Assembly: GCA_026705605.1 (NCBI GenBank)
Contig: JAPPAK010000006.1
Location: forward strand, 372,001-436,000
Direction of reading: 5' to 3'
Source of the DNA: Chloroflexota bacterium
GTDB lineage: Bacteria > Chloroflexota > Dehalococcoidia > Tepidiformales > Tepidiformaceae
DNA: 64,000 nt
Part shown: piece after piece, positions 31,533-42,179 of the stretch
Layout: each line of letters begins with the position of its first letter
Numbering within the stretch: the stretch's first letter is position 1
The notes under the pieces: model-generated
The model's input: the letters and a program-made list of their open reading frames with translations, nothing else
Told to the model about the DNA's origin: nothing
Databases searched by the model: none
Program-made: the position numbers and the translations under genes

Positions 31533-32717
31533 ATGGCCACGGCTCTCGACGGTATCAAGGTCCTTGACCTCTCTCGCCTCGCTCCCGGTCCCTACTGTTC
31601 CATGCTCCTTGCCGACTTCGGCGCCGACGTTACCCTCGTCGAGGCCGTCCCCGGCGTGAACGCCAAGCTCGCCGGTCCCGCCGCCGACCCCGAGGCCGCG
31701 AAGCGCGCCGCCGCCTACAACGCCCTCGGCCGCGGCAAGCGCTCCATCGCCCTCAACCTCAAGAACGAGGCCGCCCGCGACATCTTCTACGAGCTCGTGA
31801 AGGGCGCCGACGTCGTCCTCGAAGGCTTCCGCCCCGGCGTTGTGAACCGCCTCGGCGTCGACTACGAGACCCTCTCCGCCATCAATCCCCGCATCGTCTA
31901 CTGCTCCCTCTCCGGTTTCGGCCAGACCGGCCCCTACAGCAACCTCGTCGGCCACGACATCAACTACATCTCCATCGGTGGCGCTCTCGGCGTCATCGGC
32001 CGCCCCGGAACCGCCCCCGCCATCCCCGTCAACCTGCTCGCCGACTTCGCCGGCGGCGGACTCATGGCCGCCTTCGCCATCTGCGCCGCCCTCCTCGCCC
32101 GCGAGCACACGGGCCGCGGCCAGACGGTTGACATCGCCATGAGCGACGGCGTCCTCTCCCTCATGACCAGCGCCATGACCGGCTTCTTCTCGACGGGTAC
32201 GCCCCTCCGCCCCGGCGAGGGCTTCCTCACCGGCGCCCGCCCCTGGTACGACACCTACAAGTGCGGCGACGGCCGCTGGTTCTCCATCGGCAGCATCGAG
32301 CCCCACTTCTACGAGGCGCTCTGTCGCGTCCTCGGCGCCGACGAGTTCCTCGGCAGGCAGCACGACGAGTCTGGCTGGCCCGCCATGCGCGAGCGCTTCG
32401 AGGCCGTCTTCGCCACGAAGACCGCCGACGAGTGGATGGCGATCATGTCCGAACACGACATCTGCGCCTCCCCCGTCCTCGAGCAGGAGAACATCGTTAC
32501 CGACCCCCACAACGTCGCCCGCGACATGATCGTGACCGTCGACACGCCCGCGGGACCGGTCCAGCAGGTCGGCGTCGGCCCGAAGCTCGGCGACACCCCC
32601 GGCCGCGTCGAGCGGGGCGCGCCCCTCAACGGCGAACACACCGACGAGGTGCTTGCCTCCATCGGTTACGATGCCGAGCGCATCGCCGCCCTCCGCGCGG
32701 AGGGCGCCATCGGCTAG
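31533..32717 (+). CDS. CaiB/BaiF family (class III) CoA transferase
   Basis: The 394-residue enzyme has the family features: an N-terminal GIKVLDLSRLAPGPYCSMLLAD, GRGKRSIALNLK, the conserved VDIAMSDGVLS aspartate region and SGFGQTGPY. Class III transferases move CoA between organic acids through a covalent aspartyl intermediate. The substrate is not evident. It begins a same-strand run that continues to 36466 and could be a degradation gene set. A 39-nt gap separates it from the SMP-30 gene. Confidence 0.9.
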   Translation: MATALDGIKVLDLSRLAPGPYCSMLLADFGADVTLVEAVPGVNAKLAGPAADPEAAKRAAAYNALGRGKRSIALNLKNEAARDIFYELVKGADVVLEGFRPGVVNRLGVDYETLSAINPRIVYCSLSGFGQTGPYSNLVGHDINYISIGGALGVIGRPGTAPAIPVNLLADFAGGGLMAAFAICAALLAREHTGRGQTVDIAMSDGVLSLMTSAMTGFFSTGTPLRPGEGFLTGARPWYDTYKCGDGRWFSIGSIEPHFYEALCRVLGADEFLGRQHDESGWPAMRERFEAVFATKTADEWMAIMSEHDICASPVLEQENIVTDPHNVARDMIVTVDTPAGPVQQVGVGPKLGDTPGRVERGAPLNGEHTDEVLASIGYDAERIAALRAEGAIG

Positions 32718-32756
32718 GGCCCGCGCAAGCGAGGCGCAGCCGTCAAGGAGCACCCC

Positions 32757-33707
32757 ATGGAATACCGCGTCGTCGCCACCGACATCGAATTCGCCGAAGG
32801 TCCGCTTGAGCTGCCCGGGGGCGACATCCTCTACACCGAGATACGCGCCGGAACGCTCACCCGCGTTTCGCCCGACGGCTCCCGCAAGGAGACCTTCGCC
32901 ACGACGGGTGGCGGCCCCAACGGCGCCGCCATCGGCCCCGACGGCGCCATCTACGTCACCCAGAACGGCGGCTTCCAGTGGTCCGAGAGCCGCACTTCGA
33001 GCGGCCAGCGCATGATCTCGCCCGGCCCCCGCCCCGAGGACGGTGGCTACATCGGCGGCCAGATCCAGCGCGTCAGCGCCGACGGCTCCGAGGTCACGAC
33101 CGTCTACTCCCAGTGCGACGGCGAGCCTCTGAAGGGCCCCAACGACCTCGTCTTCGACCGCGAAGGCAACTTCTACTTCACCGACCACGGGAAGCGCTAC
33201 GGCCGCCAGCGCGACATCACCGGCGTCTTCTACGCCTCCCCGAAAGGCGACTTCATCCGCGAGATCATCTTCCCCCTCGAGGCCCCGAACGGCATCGGCC
33301 TCAGCCCCGACGAGCGCACGCTCTACGTCGCCGAGACCCCCACCGGCCGCCTCTGGGCCTTCGACATCACCGCCCCGGGCGAGATCGGCGAACGCCACGT
33401 CGTCGCCACCGTCCCCGGCGCCTCGCCCCGTAACCACGCCATGTGCGACTCCATGTGCGTCGATGGCGATGGCAACATCCTCGTCGCCACCATCATCAAC
33501 GGCGGCATCACCTCCATCTCCCCCGACGGCGCTAACGTCTGGCACGAGCCCCTCCCCGACCGCGTCACCACCAACGCCTGCTTCGCCGGCCCCGACCTGC
33601 GCACCCTGTACGTGACCATGGGCAGCATGGGCCAGCTTGTCGCTTTCGATGACTGGCCCGTGGCCGGTCACCGGCTCAACTTCCAGGCCGAGCCGAGCCC
33701 CGCGTGA
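32757..33707 (+). CDS. SMP-30/gluconolactonase-family protein
   Basis: The 316-residue protein has the six-bladed propeller pattern of SMP-30 lactonases. Metal-binding residues are likely in FAEGPLEL (E18 region), KGPNDLVFD (N) and CVDGDGNILVA (D). The lactone substrate is unknown. The ATG follows an AAGGAG site. Its stop overlaps the GTG of the next gene (GTGA), so the pair is translated together. Confidence 0.88.
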   Translation: MEYRVVATDIEFAEGPLELPGGDILYTEIRAGTLTRVSPDGSRKETFATTGGGPNGAAIGPDGAIYVTQNGGFQWSESRTSSGQRMISPGPRPEDGGYIGGQIQRVSADGSEVTTVYSQCDGEPLKGPNDLVFDREGNFYFTDHGKRYGRQRDITGVFYASPKGDFIREIIFPLEAPNGIGLSPDERTLYVAETPTGRLWAFDITAPGEIGERHVVATVPGASPRNHAMCDSMCVDGDGNILVATIINGGITSISPDGANVWHEPLPDRVTTNACFAGPDLRTLYVTMGSMGQLVAFDDWPVAGHRLNFQAEPSPA

Positions 33708-34885
33708 TCGTCGCCGGCGGCGCAACCCTCGCTGTCTGTGCCGTCGGCCTCGCCCTGCTGCGGCTGACCGTCGCGGCCCCGCAGCACTGTCCGGAGATCA
33801 CGCCCGAGTCCCTTGCGGTCTCCGCTTCCGCCTCCGCCGAGTGGATCGAGATCGCCCAGTTCCCCGACGGTCGCTACGTCTACGAGTACAACGCCGACAC
33901 CGACTCCTTCCCCGACGACTACAACGTCGTCCGCCACGCCGGCGTCACCATGTCGCTCTACCAGGCCGCCGCTCTCGGCGACCTCGCCCGCATCCCCGCG
34001 GCCGACCTCGGCACTGCCTGGATGCAGGCCAACCTCATCCAACACGACGAATGGGTCGCCCTCCGCAACCCGGTCACCGGCCGGGTGAAGCTTGGCGCCA
34101 GTTCGCTCATGCTGGCCGGCCTCACCCAGCGCCGCCTCGCCACCGGCGATCCGCAATACGACGACCTCATGAAGCAGCTCGCCCGCTTCCTCGTCGTGAT
34201 GCAGCTCCCCGACGGCGCCATGCTCAACTTCTGGGATCCCGGCACGGGCAAGCCCGACCCCTCCGTGCGCTCGCGCTACGCCACCGGCGAGGCCCTCTGG
34301 GCCCTGGCCCAGATGCACCGCCACTTCCCCGGCGAGGGGTGGGACGAGCCCTCTTGGCGCATCGCCGACTACCTCGCCCTCCACCGCGACGAGGTCGAGG
34401 AGCTCGACTTCCCGCCCTGGCCCGACCAGTGGGCCGCCTACAGCCTCTCCGAAATGGCCGACTGGCCCCTGAAGGAGCACCACATCGAGTACGCGCGCGC
34501 CCTCGCCGAGCGGTTCGGATTCCTCATCCGTGTCGAATCCCAGCGCACCGGCGGCTTCATCAACGAGCCGTTCCACGGCAGGCTTACGCGCGCCGCCGGA
34601 CTCGGGACCTGGGTCGAGGGCCTCACCTCGATGTGGCGTCTCGCGCGTACCGATGAGCGCCTCGCCGACCTCGAACCGGAGCTCGCCGAGCGCGCCATCT
34701 GCGGCGCGGGCATCCTCGCCAGCCGCCAGATCACGTTCCGGGAGAGCGCTGTCTGGCCCAACCCCGACCTCGCCGCCGGCGCCTGGTTCCGCGACGGCAT
34801 CACGCGCATGGACGACCAGCAGCACGCCCTCTCCGGTCTCGCCCTCACAGAGGCTATCCTTGCCCGCCAGGAGGACACCCCATGA
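33704..34885 (+). CDS. Exported or membrane-anchored alpha/alpha-toroid-like protein
   Basis: The 393-residue protein has one N-terminal hydrophobic helix (GGATLAVCAVGLALLRLTV). A helical region with repeated amphipathic pairs follows, such as AGLTQRRLATGDPQYDDLM, TGEALWALAQMHRHFP and LSGLALTEAILAR. This pattern resembles six-hairpin glycosidase folds (toroids), but no catalytic motif is certain. It is coupled to SMP-30 upstream by GTGA and to marC downstream by ATGA. A sugar-related role is only a guess from context. Confidence 0.6.
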   Translation: MIVAGGATLAVCAVGLALLRLTVAAPQHCPEITPESLAVSASASAEWIEIAQFPDGRYVYEYNADTDSFPDDYNVVRHAGVTMSLYQAAALGDLARIPAADLGTAWMQANLIQHDEWVALRNPVTGRVKLGASSLMLAGLTQRRLATGDPQYDDLMKQLARFLVVMQLPDGAMLNFWDPGTGKPDPSVRSRYATGEALWALAQMHRHFPGEGWDEPSWRIADYLALHRDEVEELDFPPWPDQWAAYSLSEMADWPLKEHHIEYARALAERFGFLIRVESQRTGGFINEPFHGRLTRAAGLGTWVEGLTSMWRLARTDERLADLEPELAERAICGAGILASRQITFRESAVWPNPDLAAGAWFRDGITRMDDQQHALSGLALTEAILARQEDTP

Positions 34886-35433
34886 GCGGCCTCGGGATCA
34901 CCATCCTCCTCATCTTCGCCTCCATAAACCCGCCCGCGGTCCTGGCGACCGTGAACCGGGCGGAGAAGGGTCGTCTCCAGCTGGCGCCGGCGGCCGTCGC
35001 CTTCCTCGCGGGCGCCGCCCTCCTCCTCGCCGCCACCTTCGCCGCCGACGCCTTCCTCGACGCCCTCCAGCTCGAACCCGAGACCTTCCGCATCTCCGCC
35101 GGAATCGTCATGGCCGTCACCGGAGTCGCCTTCCTCCTCTTCGGCCCCTTCTCCTTCCCCATGGAGCAGGACTGGAAGAGCGGCCTCTTCCCCCTCGCCT
35201 TTCCCCTCCTTGCCAGCCCCGCCGCCTTCGCTGCCGTCCTCACCCGCTCCGCCGACAAGGGCGAACCGCAGGTGGTGCTCGCGACCCTCATCGTCGTCGC
35301 CGCTGTCGCCGTGGGCGTGGCACTGGTCTCGGGACGCGATTCGCCCATCCCGGGCGTCCTCGCGCGCCTCATCGGCGCCGTCCTCATCTTCCGTGCCGTG
35401 GGCCTCATCATCGACGGGATCCGCTCCGTTTAG
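34882..35433 (+). CDS. MarC-family integral membrane protein
   Basis: The 183-residue protein has six membrane helices and the MarC family hallmarks: a first helix ending in FASINPPAVLATV, a second with AFLAGAALLLAATFAAD, and LFPLAFPLLASPAAFAAVLT. MarC proteins have no proven activity despite the name. It is short compared with the usual 200-220 residues. The ATG overlaps the preceding stop codon. Confidence 0.8.
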   Translation: MSGLGITILLIFASINPPAVLATVNRAEKGRLQLAPAAVAFLAGAALLLAATFAADAFLDALQLEPETFRISAGIVMAVTGVAFLLFGPFSFPMEQDWKSGLFPLAFPLLASPAAFAAVLTRSADKGEPQVVLATLIVVAAVAVGVALVSGRDSPIPGVLARLIGAVLIFRAVGLIIDGIRSV

Positions 35434-35453
35434 CTCCGGGGAAGGAGGACCCC

Positions 35454-35999
35454 CTGCCCGACCTCGACCAGTCCGCCCTCCAGCGCGCGCTCGACGAGAT
35501 CGAGCTCCGCAACCTCTACTTCCGCTACGCCCGCGGCGTCGACCGCCTCGACCCCGAGCTGCTGCGCTCCTGCTTCCACGAGGATGCCCACATCACCACT
35601 CGCAACCGCGAGGTCCGCGACGACTTCGTCAAGAACGTCATGGTCGGCCTCTCCCGCTTCAAGATGACCCAGCACGTCACCACCAACGTCTGGGTGGAGA
35701 TCGACGGCGACACGGCCAGGGGCGAGGCCTACGCCCAGGCCAACCACCGCGCCCCCGGCGAGAACGGCGAGCCCGACACCGACTACCGCTGGGGCGGCCG
35801 CTACGTCGACCGCTTCGAGCGCCGCGACGGCGTCTGGAAGTTCTCCGACCGCGTCGTCATCCACGACATGGACCGCGTCGTGAAGGTCACCGAGGTCTGG
35901 GACCCGCCCGGCCTCGGCTTCACCGAGGGCTCGCACTCGACCGACGACATCGTCTACAGGGAATGGGGGAAGCAACCGCCCCCAGGAGGCACACCGTGA
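35454..35999 (+). CDS. NTF2-like (SnoaL-type) protein, probable CTG start
   Basis: The 181-residue protein has the SnoaL_4 pattern: an N-terminal helix ELRNLYFRYARGVDRLD, DAHITTRN, TNVWVEIDGDTARGEAYAQ and WGGRYVDRFERRDGVWK. These small cone-shaped proteins act as dehydratases, isomerases or hydroxylases on aromatic or steroid-like compounds. There is no in-frame ATG, GTG or TTG near the N-terminus; CTG 35454 lies 5 nt after a perfect AGGAGG, so it is the best start. The stop overlaps the next start (GTGA). Confidence 0.75.
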   Translation: MPDLDQSALQRALDEIELRNLYFRYARGVDRLDPELLRSCFHEDAHITTRNREVRDDFVKNVMVGLSRFKMTQHVTTNVWVEIDGDTARGEAYAQANHRAPGENGEPDTDYRWGGRYVDRFERRDGVWKFSDRVVIHDMDRVVKVTEVWDPPGLGFTEGSHSTDDIVYREWGKQPPPGGTP

Positions 36000-36466
36000 C
36001 GTTCGAAGACCTCACCAGCCCCTACGACATCCCCTCTGGCGGCATCTTCCACTTCGCCATGGCCGTCCCCGACCTCCCCTCGGCAATGGACATGCTCGGC
36101 CCTGCCCTCAACGTCGACTGGACCTCGATCTGGTCGATGACCCGGAAGATGAACACCCCCGAAGGACCTACCACCGACGAGATGCAGGCCGTCTACACCC
36201 GCCAGGGTCCGCCCTACGTCGAGCTGGTGAGCGGCTACGGGAGCGGCTTCTTCGCCGCCGATCAGGGCCCCCGCCTCCACCACGTCGGCTACATCGTCGA
36301 CGACGTTCGCGCCGAGGCCGAGCGCCTCCAGGCGCTCGGCATGACCATCTGGGACCTCGGCCCCGGCTCCGCATTCGTCACGAACGACGTCGGCATGACC
36401 TTCGAGGTCATGGGACCGGGCATCCGCCAGACCCTCGACGAGTGGTTCGCCAGACCCTCCGACTAG
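35996..36466 (+). CDS. VOC (glyoxalase/dioxygenase) superfamily protein
   Basis: The 156-residue protein has the paired beta-alpha-beta modules of the VOC family: IFHFAMAVPDLPSAMD at the start and LHHVGYIVDDVRAEAERL in the second module, with possible metal ligands H (FHFAM), H (LHHVGY) and E (TFEVMG). The reaction is unknown; the adjacent NTF2-like gene suggests shared small-molecule metabolism. GTG 35996 overlaps the upstream stop and follows AGGAGG. This gene ends the coupled run. Confidence 0.8.
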   Translation: MTFEDLTSPYDIPSGGIFHFAMAVPDLPSAMDMLGPALNVDWTSIWSMTRKMNTPEGPTTDEMQAVYTRQGPPYVELVSGYGSGFFAADQGPRLHHVGYIVDDVRAEAERLQALGMTIWDLGPGSAFVTNDVGMTFEVMGPGIRQTLDEWFARPSD

Positions 36467-36500
36467 CGCTCTTCGAAGCCGCTAACGGGCCTGTCGCGTA

Positions 36501-36517
36501 GCATCGCGGAGCGATGC
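36501..36517 (+). promoter_or_regulatory. Hairpin enclosing the surE start codon
   Basis: GCATCGC (36501-36507) and GCGATGC (36511-36517) form a perfect 7-bp inverted repeat. The ATG of surE (36514-36516) is in the 3' arm, and the short ribosome-site-like GGAG sits at the loop. Folding in the mRNA would hide the start. A TAGCAT box (36499-36504) overlaps the same arm. Confidence 0.4.
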
Positions 36518-37299
36518 CCCGCCGCATCCTCATCAGCAACGACGACGGCCACGAGTCGGCTGGACTGTGGGCGCTGGCCCGCGCCTGCCGCTCCCTCGAC
36601 TGCGACGTCACCGTCGTCGTCCCCAACAAGAACCAGAGCGCCGTGGGCGGCAGCCTCACCCTTCGCCAGGAGCTGAACTGGGTCCGCATCGAGGATCCGC
36701 CCGTCCCCGGCATCGATGCCTGGCACGTCAACGGCTCGCCCGCTTCGGCCGTCATCGTCGGCCTCAACGGCGTGCTCGACGAGGAGCCCGACCTGCTCGT
36801 CTCTGGCATCAACCGCGGCGCGAACATCGGCAACGACCTCACCGCCAGCGGCACCGTCGGCGCTGCCCTCCAGGGTCACTACCGCGGCATCACCTCGCTC
36901 GCCATCTCCTACGCGATGGACCCCCGCGCCGAAGGGATCGACTGGGACGCAGCCGAGCGCGTCGCCGCCATCTTCTGCCGCGAGGAGATCGAGGGCCGGC
37001 TGCCCAAATCCATCTTCCTCAACGTCAACGTCCCCCTCGTCCCCTTTGAGGAGATCAAGGGAATCCTCGTCACCCGAGTCGCCCGCCGGGGCTACTTCCA
37101 CCTCGAGGTCCAGGGCGAGTCGAAGGGCTTCCTCACCCGCGGACCCTTCGAACCCACCCCCCTCGACCCACCCCCCGGCACCGACATCTGGGCGATCATG
37201 CACAAGTACGTCAGCGTCAGCCCCCTCCAGGCCAACTTCACCGACCACCACGTCATCGACGCCCTCGGCGAGCGCTTCAACGCCGCCTGGAACGAGTGA
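36514..37299 (+). CDS. surE: 5'-nucleotidase SurE
   Basis: SurE (261 residues) is a metal-dependent nucleoside-monophosphate phosphatase. The sequence has the family start RILISNDDGHESAGLWAL, VVPNKNQSAVGG, the HVNGSPASAVIVG loop and LLVSGINRGANIG. These place the metal-binding aspartates (DD) and the asparagine and serine ligands. It is close to the usual length. Its first codon lies in a hairpin. Confidence 0.93.
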   Translation: MPRRILISNDDGHESAGLWALARACRSLDCDVTVVVPNKNQSAVGGSLTLRQELNWVRIEDPPVPGIDAWHVNGSPASAVIVGLNGVLDEEPDLLVSGINRGANIGNDLTASGTVGAALQGHYRGITSLAISYAMDPRAEGIDWDAAERVAAIFCREEIEGRLPKSIFLNVNVPLVPFEEIKGILVTRVARRGYFHLEVQGESKGFLTRGPFEPTPLDPPPGTDIWAIMHKYVSVSPLQANFTDHHVIDALGERFNAAWNE

Positions 37300-37358
37300 C
37301 GAAGAGCGCTCGGGCGTTGCGCTACACTCGAAGCTGACCAAATCCGGAGGACAGCCCC

Positions 37359-38108
37359 ATGTCTGGCCACTCGAAATGGTCGACCATCAAGCGGAAGAAG
37401 GAAGCCGCCGATAACAAACGCGGCGCCCTCTTCACGAAGCTCGCCAAGGAGCTCCAGATCGCCGCCAAGGCCGGTGGTCCCGACCCCGACGCGAACTTCA
37501 AGCTGCGCCTCGCCGTCCAGCGCGCGAAGGCCGCCAACATGCCTAACGACAACATCACCCGCGCCATCGCCAAGGCAACCGGTGGCGGCGACAGCGACCA
37601 GCTCATCGAGGTCAGCTACGAGGGCTACGGACCCGGTGGGGCTGCCATCCTCGTCACCGCCGTCACCGACAACCGCAACCGCACCGTTGCCGCCATCCGC
37701 CACGAGTTCACGAGCGTCGGCGGCAGCCTTGGCGAGAACGGCTCCGTCGCCTGGCAGTTCAAGTCCCGCGGCGCGCTCTCCGTGCCCACGGACGGCCACG
37801 ACGAGGACGAGATTGCCCTGGTCGCGATCGAGGCCGGCGCCGAGGACATCGACACTTCGGACGACGCCGTCGAGATCCAGACCGCGCCCGGCGATCTCGA
37901 AGCCGTCCGCCAGGCCCTCACGGAAGCGGGCTACGCCATCGACCACGCCGACCTCTCGATGGTCCCCACCTCCACCATCGCCCTTGAGAAGGGCGTTGCC
38001 GGCCAGATCCTCCGCCTCCTCGACGGCCTCGAAGAGCTCGAGGACGTTCAGCGCGTCTACTCCAACGCCGACTTCGACGACGAGCTCCTCGCCCAGTACG
38101 CGAGCTAG
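37359..38108 (+). CDS. yebC: YebC/PmpR-family DNA-binding regulatory protein
   Basis: The 249-residue protein begins with the signature MSGHSKWSTIKRKKEA and has GYGPGGAAILVTAVTDNRNRTV. It matches the YebC/TACO1 family, which helps translation of polyproline stretches and in some bacteria acts as a regulator. It often neighbours ruvC, as here (49 nt upstream). A TACACT hexamer (37323-37328) and GGAGGA ribosome site precede the ATG. Confidence 0.95.
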   Translation: MSGHSKWSTIKRKKEAADNKRGALFTKLAKELQIAAKAGGPDPDANFKLRLAVQRAKAANMPNDNITRAIAKATGGGDSDQLIEVSYEGYGPGGAAILVTAVTDNRNRTVAAIRHEFTSVGGSLGENGSVAWQFKSRGALSVPTDGHDEDEIALVAIEAGAEDIDTSDDAVEIQTAPGDLEAVRQALTEAGYAIDHADLSMVPTSTIALEKGVAGQILRLLDGLEELEDVQRVYSNADFDDELLAQYAS

Positions 38109-38157
38109 CGCCACGCGCCCCTCGGCGCTCCCCTGCCCGCCGTCGTAGAGTGCGGGC

Positions 38158-38643
38158 ATGCGTATCGCAGGCATCGACCCGGGCCTCAATGCGACCGGCT
38201 ACGGCATCGTCGACGTCGACGGCGACCAGTGCCGCCACGTCGCCCACGGCGTCGTCCGTACCCGCTCTGCCGACAGCCTCGCCCGCCGCCTCGTTCTCAT
38301 CCGCGATGGTCTGCGCAAGGTGTTCTCCCAGTGGTCACCCGAGGTGGGCGCCGTCGAGGCCTCGTTCGTCGGCTCGAACGCGCGCTCGGCCCTCGCTCTC
38401 GGTCACGCGCGCGCCGCTGCCATCCTCGCCCTCGCCGACTCCGCCCTCGAAGTGCACGAGTACGCCCCGACGATGATCAAGACGGCTGTGGGAAGCCATG
38501 GTCGCGGCAGCAAAGATGAGGTAGCCAAGATGGTGGCCATGCAGCTCGGCTTGGCCGATCGTCTGAGTTCCTCCGACGCCGCCGACGCCCTCGCCGTGGC
38601 CATCACCCACTGGGCGCACACGCGGCTGGAGGGCCGGATCTAG
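38158..38643 (+). CDS. ruvC: Holliday junction resolvase RuvC
   Basis: RuvC (161 residues) cuts four-way DNA junctions during recombination. The catalytic acidic residues are visible: D7 in GIDPGLNATGYG, E in AVEASFVGSNARSAL, and the C-terminal pair in SSDAADALAVA. A TAGAGT box lies 6 nt before the ATG, so the message is probably leaderless and separate from yebC. RuvA is encoded at 45817 and RuvB is not in the window. Its stop shares CTAG with the convergent gene. Confidence 0.95.
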   Translation: MRIAGIDPGLNATGYGIVDVDGDQCRHVAHGVVRTRSADSLARRLVLIRDGLRKVFSQWSPEVGAVEASFVGSNARSALALGHARAAAILALADSALEVHEYAPTMIKTAVGSHGRGSKDEVAKMVAMQLGLADRLSSSDAADALAVAITHWAHTRLEGRI

Positions 38644-39104
38644 TAGCGCCCGCCCAGCTTCCCGTGGTCCCAGCTGTAGACCCGCTCCGGCCTGACACGC
38701 ACCGTTACCCGCTTCGCCGCCGCCGGCAGCGCCGCCTCGGGCGTGTCCGTCGGGATCGGCAGCCCCCGGTACTTGTTCGCGACGACCGACATCACCTCGG
38801 CCGTCGTCTGGACGTCCGTATCCACCTCGGCGGTGCCGCGGATCACGAGGCCCCGCAGCTCCTCGTAGGCCTGGCCCGTCTCCAGCATCACGGAGATGTG
38901 CGGGTCACGCTGCAGGTTCAGGATCTTCTGGCTCTTCCCGAACGTCGTGAACGTGATGACGCCGTCGATCATCACGTACCACATGGGCGCCAGGTGGGGG
39001 AATCCGCCCGGGCCATTCGTCGCTACCTGTAACGTCCAGCCCTCGTCCAGGAACTGTTCCTGCTCTTCGGCTGTCAGGGCGATCGATGCTCGGCGGCTGG
39101 GCAT
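38640..39104 (-). CDS. PPOX-class flavin/F420-binding protein
   Basis: The 154-residue protein has the pyridoxamine-phosphate-oxidase-like split barrel: LQVATNGPGGFPHLAPMWYV, then SQKILNLQRDPHISVMLE and RGLVIRGTAEVD. The F420-dependent subgroup is common in Actinobacteria and Chloroflexota and matches the LLM enzyme in this window. The start MPSRRASIAL was chosen at ATG 39104. It is convergent with ruvC and followed upstream by uvrB on the same strand. Confidence 0.85.
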   Translation of the reverse strand: MPSRRASIALTAEEQEQFLDEGWTLQVATNGPGGFPHLAPMWYVMIDGVITFTTFGKSQKILNLQRDPHISVMLETGQAYEELRGLVIRGTAEVDTDVQTTAEVMSVVANKYRGLPIPTDTPEAALPAAAKRVTVRVRPERVYSWDHGKLGGRY

Positions 39105-39171
39105 AGGGGAAACCTCTCGTGGCTGGTTGCCCAAGCCTACGCTCTGCCCCCGATCTGGCGCGATCGGCCGC

Positions 39172-41289
<2,118 letters not shown>

Positions 41290-41311
41290 GGACGCCAGTG
41301 TAGCAGCGACC

Positions 41312-42157
41312 CTACGCGTCCTCGCCCAGCGTCACGTTGTCGATCAGCCGCACCGCCCCGAAGCGCACCGCCAGCGACACCATCGCCACCCCGGCCACCT
41401 CACCCTCGATCTCCGCCAACGTCTCCGAGTCCGCGACGGAGACGTAGTCCAGCTCCGCAAGCGGCTCCGCCCCCACCATCGCCCGCACCCCCGACCGCAG
41501 CGACTCTGCATTCCGGACGCCGTCCGCGAACTGGCTCTCCGCCCGCCGCAACGCCCGCGAGAGCACGACCGCCGCCGCCCGCTGCTCCGGCGTCAGGTAG
41601 GCGTTGCGGCTGCTCATCGCCAGCCCGTCCGCCTCCCGCACCGTATCGCCGGCCACGATCTCGACCGGCAGGTCCAAGTCCCGCACCAGCCGCCGGATGA
41701 CGCGCAGTTGCTGGCCGTCCTTCCTCCCGAAGTAGGCGCGGTCCGGCTGCACCGCGTTCAGCAGCTTGGTCACCACCGTCGCGACCCCGCGGAAGTGGAC
41801 CGGCCGCGATCCCCCCTCGAGCCCCTGCGACACGCCCTCTACCGTCACGTACGTCTGGTACCCCTCCGGGTACACCGCCTCCACCGCGGGCAGGTACACC
41901 GCGTTCACGCCGAGCTCCCGGAGCTGCCGCAGGTCGCCCTCTTCGTCCCGGGGGTACCGGTCCAGATCCTCGTTCGGCCCGAACTGCGTCGGGTTCACGA
42001 AGATGCTCGCCGCAGACGCCTCGTTCTCGGCCAGCGACCGCCGTACGAGCGACAGGTGCCCCTCGTGCAGGTACCCCATCGTCGGCGTCAGCCCGAGGCT
42101 GACCGGGTGCGCCCGCCGCCAGGCGCGCATCTCCTCGGGGGTCGTCAGGATCTCCAT
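41312..42157 (-). CDS. panC: Pantothenate synthetase
   Basis: PanC (281 residues) joins pantoate and beta-alanine using ATP. Visible motifs are the HIGH-like [32 protein letters not shown], the [18 protein letters not shown] loop and AMSSRNAYL. It lies 22 nt downstream of panB and 22 nt upstream of uvrB on the same strand, a standard vitamin B5 pair. Confidence 0.96.
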   Translation of the reverse strand: MEILTTPEEMRAWRRAHPVSLGLTPTMGYLHEGHLSLVRRSLAENEASAASIFVNPTQFGPNEDLDRYPRDEEGDLRQLRELGVNAVYLPAVEAVYPEGYQTYVTVEGVSQGLEGGSRPVHFRGVATVVTKLLNAVQPDRAYFGRKDGQQLRVIRRLVRDLDLPVEIVAGDTVREADGLAMSSRNAYLTPEQRAAAVVLSRALRRAESQFADGVRNAESLRSGVRAMVGAEPLAELDYVSVADSETLAEIEGEVAGVAMVSLAVRFGAVRLIDNVTLGEDA

Positions 42158-42179
42158 GCGTGACCCCGCGCGGGAAGCG

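Noticed and set aside
31503..33725. A 740-codon open frame on the minus strand opposite the CoA transferase and SMP-30 genes
   Set aside because: Its translation is repetitive Gly/Ala/Val/Glu typical of antisense GC-rich coding sequence, while the plus-strand genes have clear family motifs. Long antisense frames occur throughout the window for the same reason.
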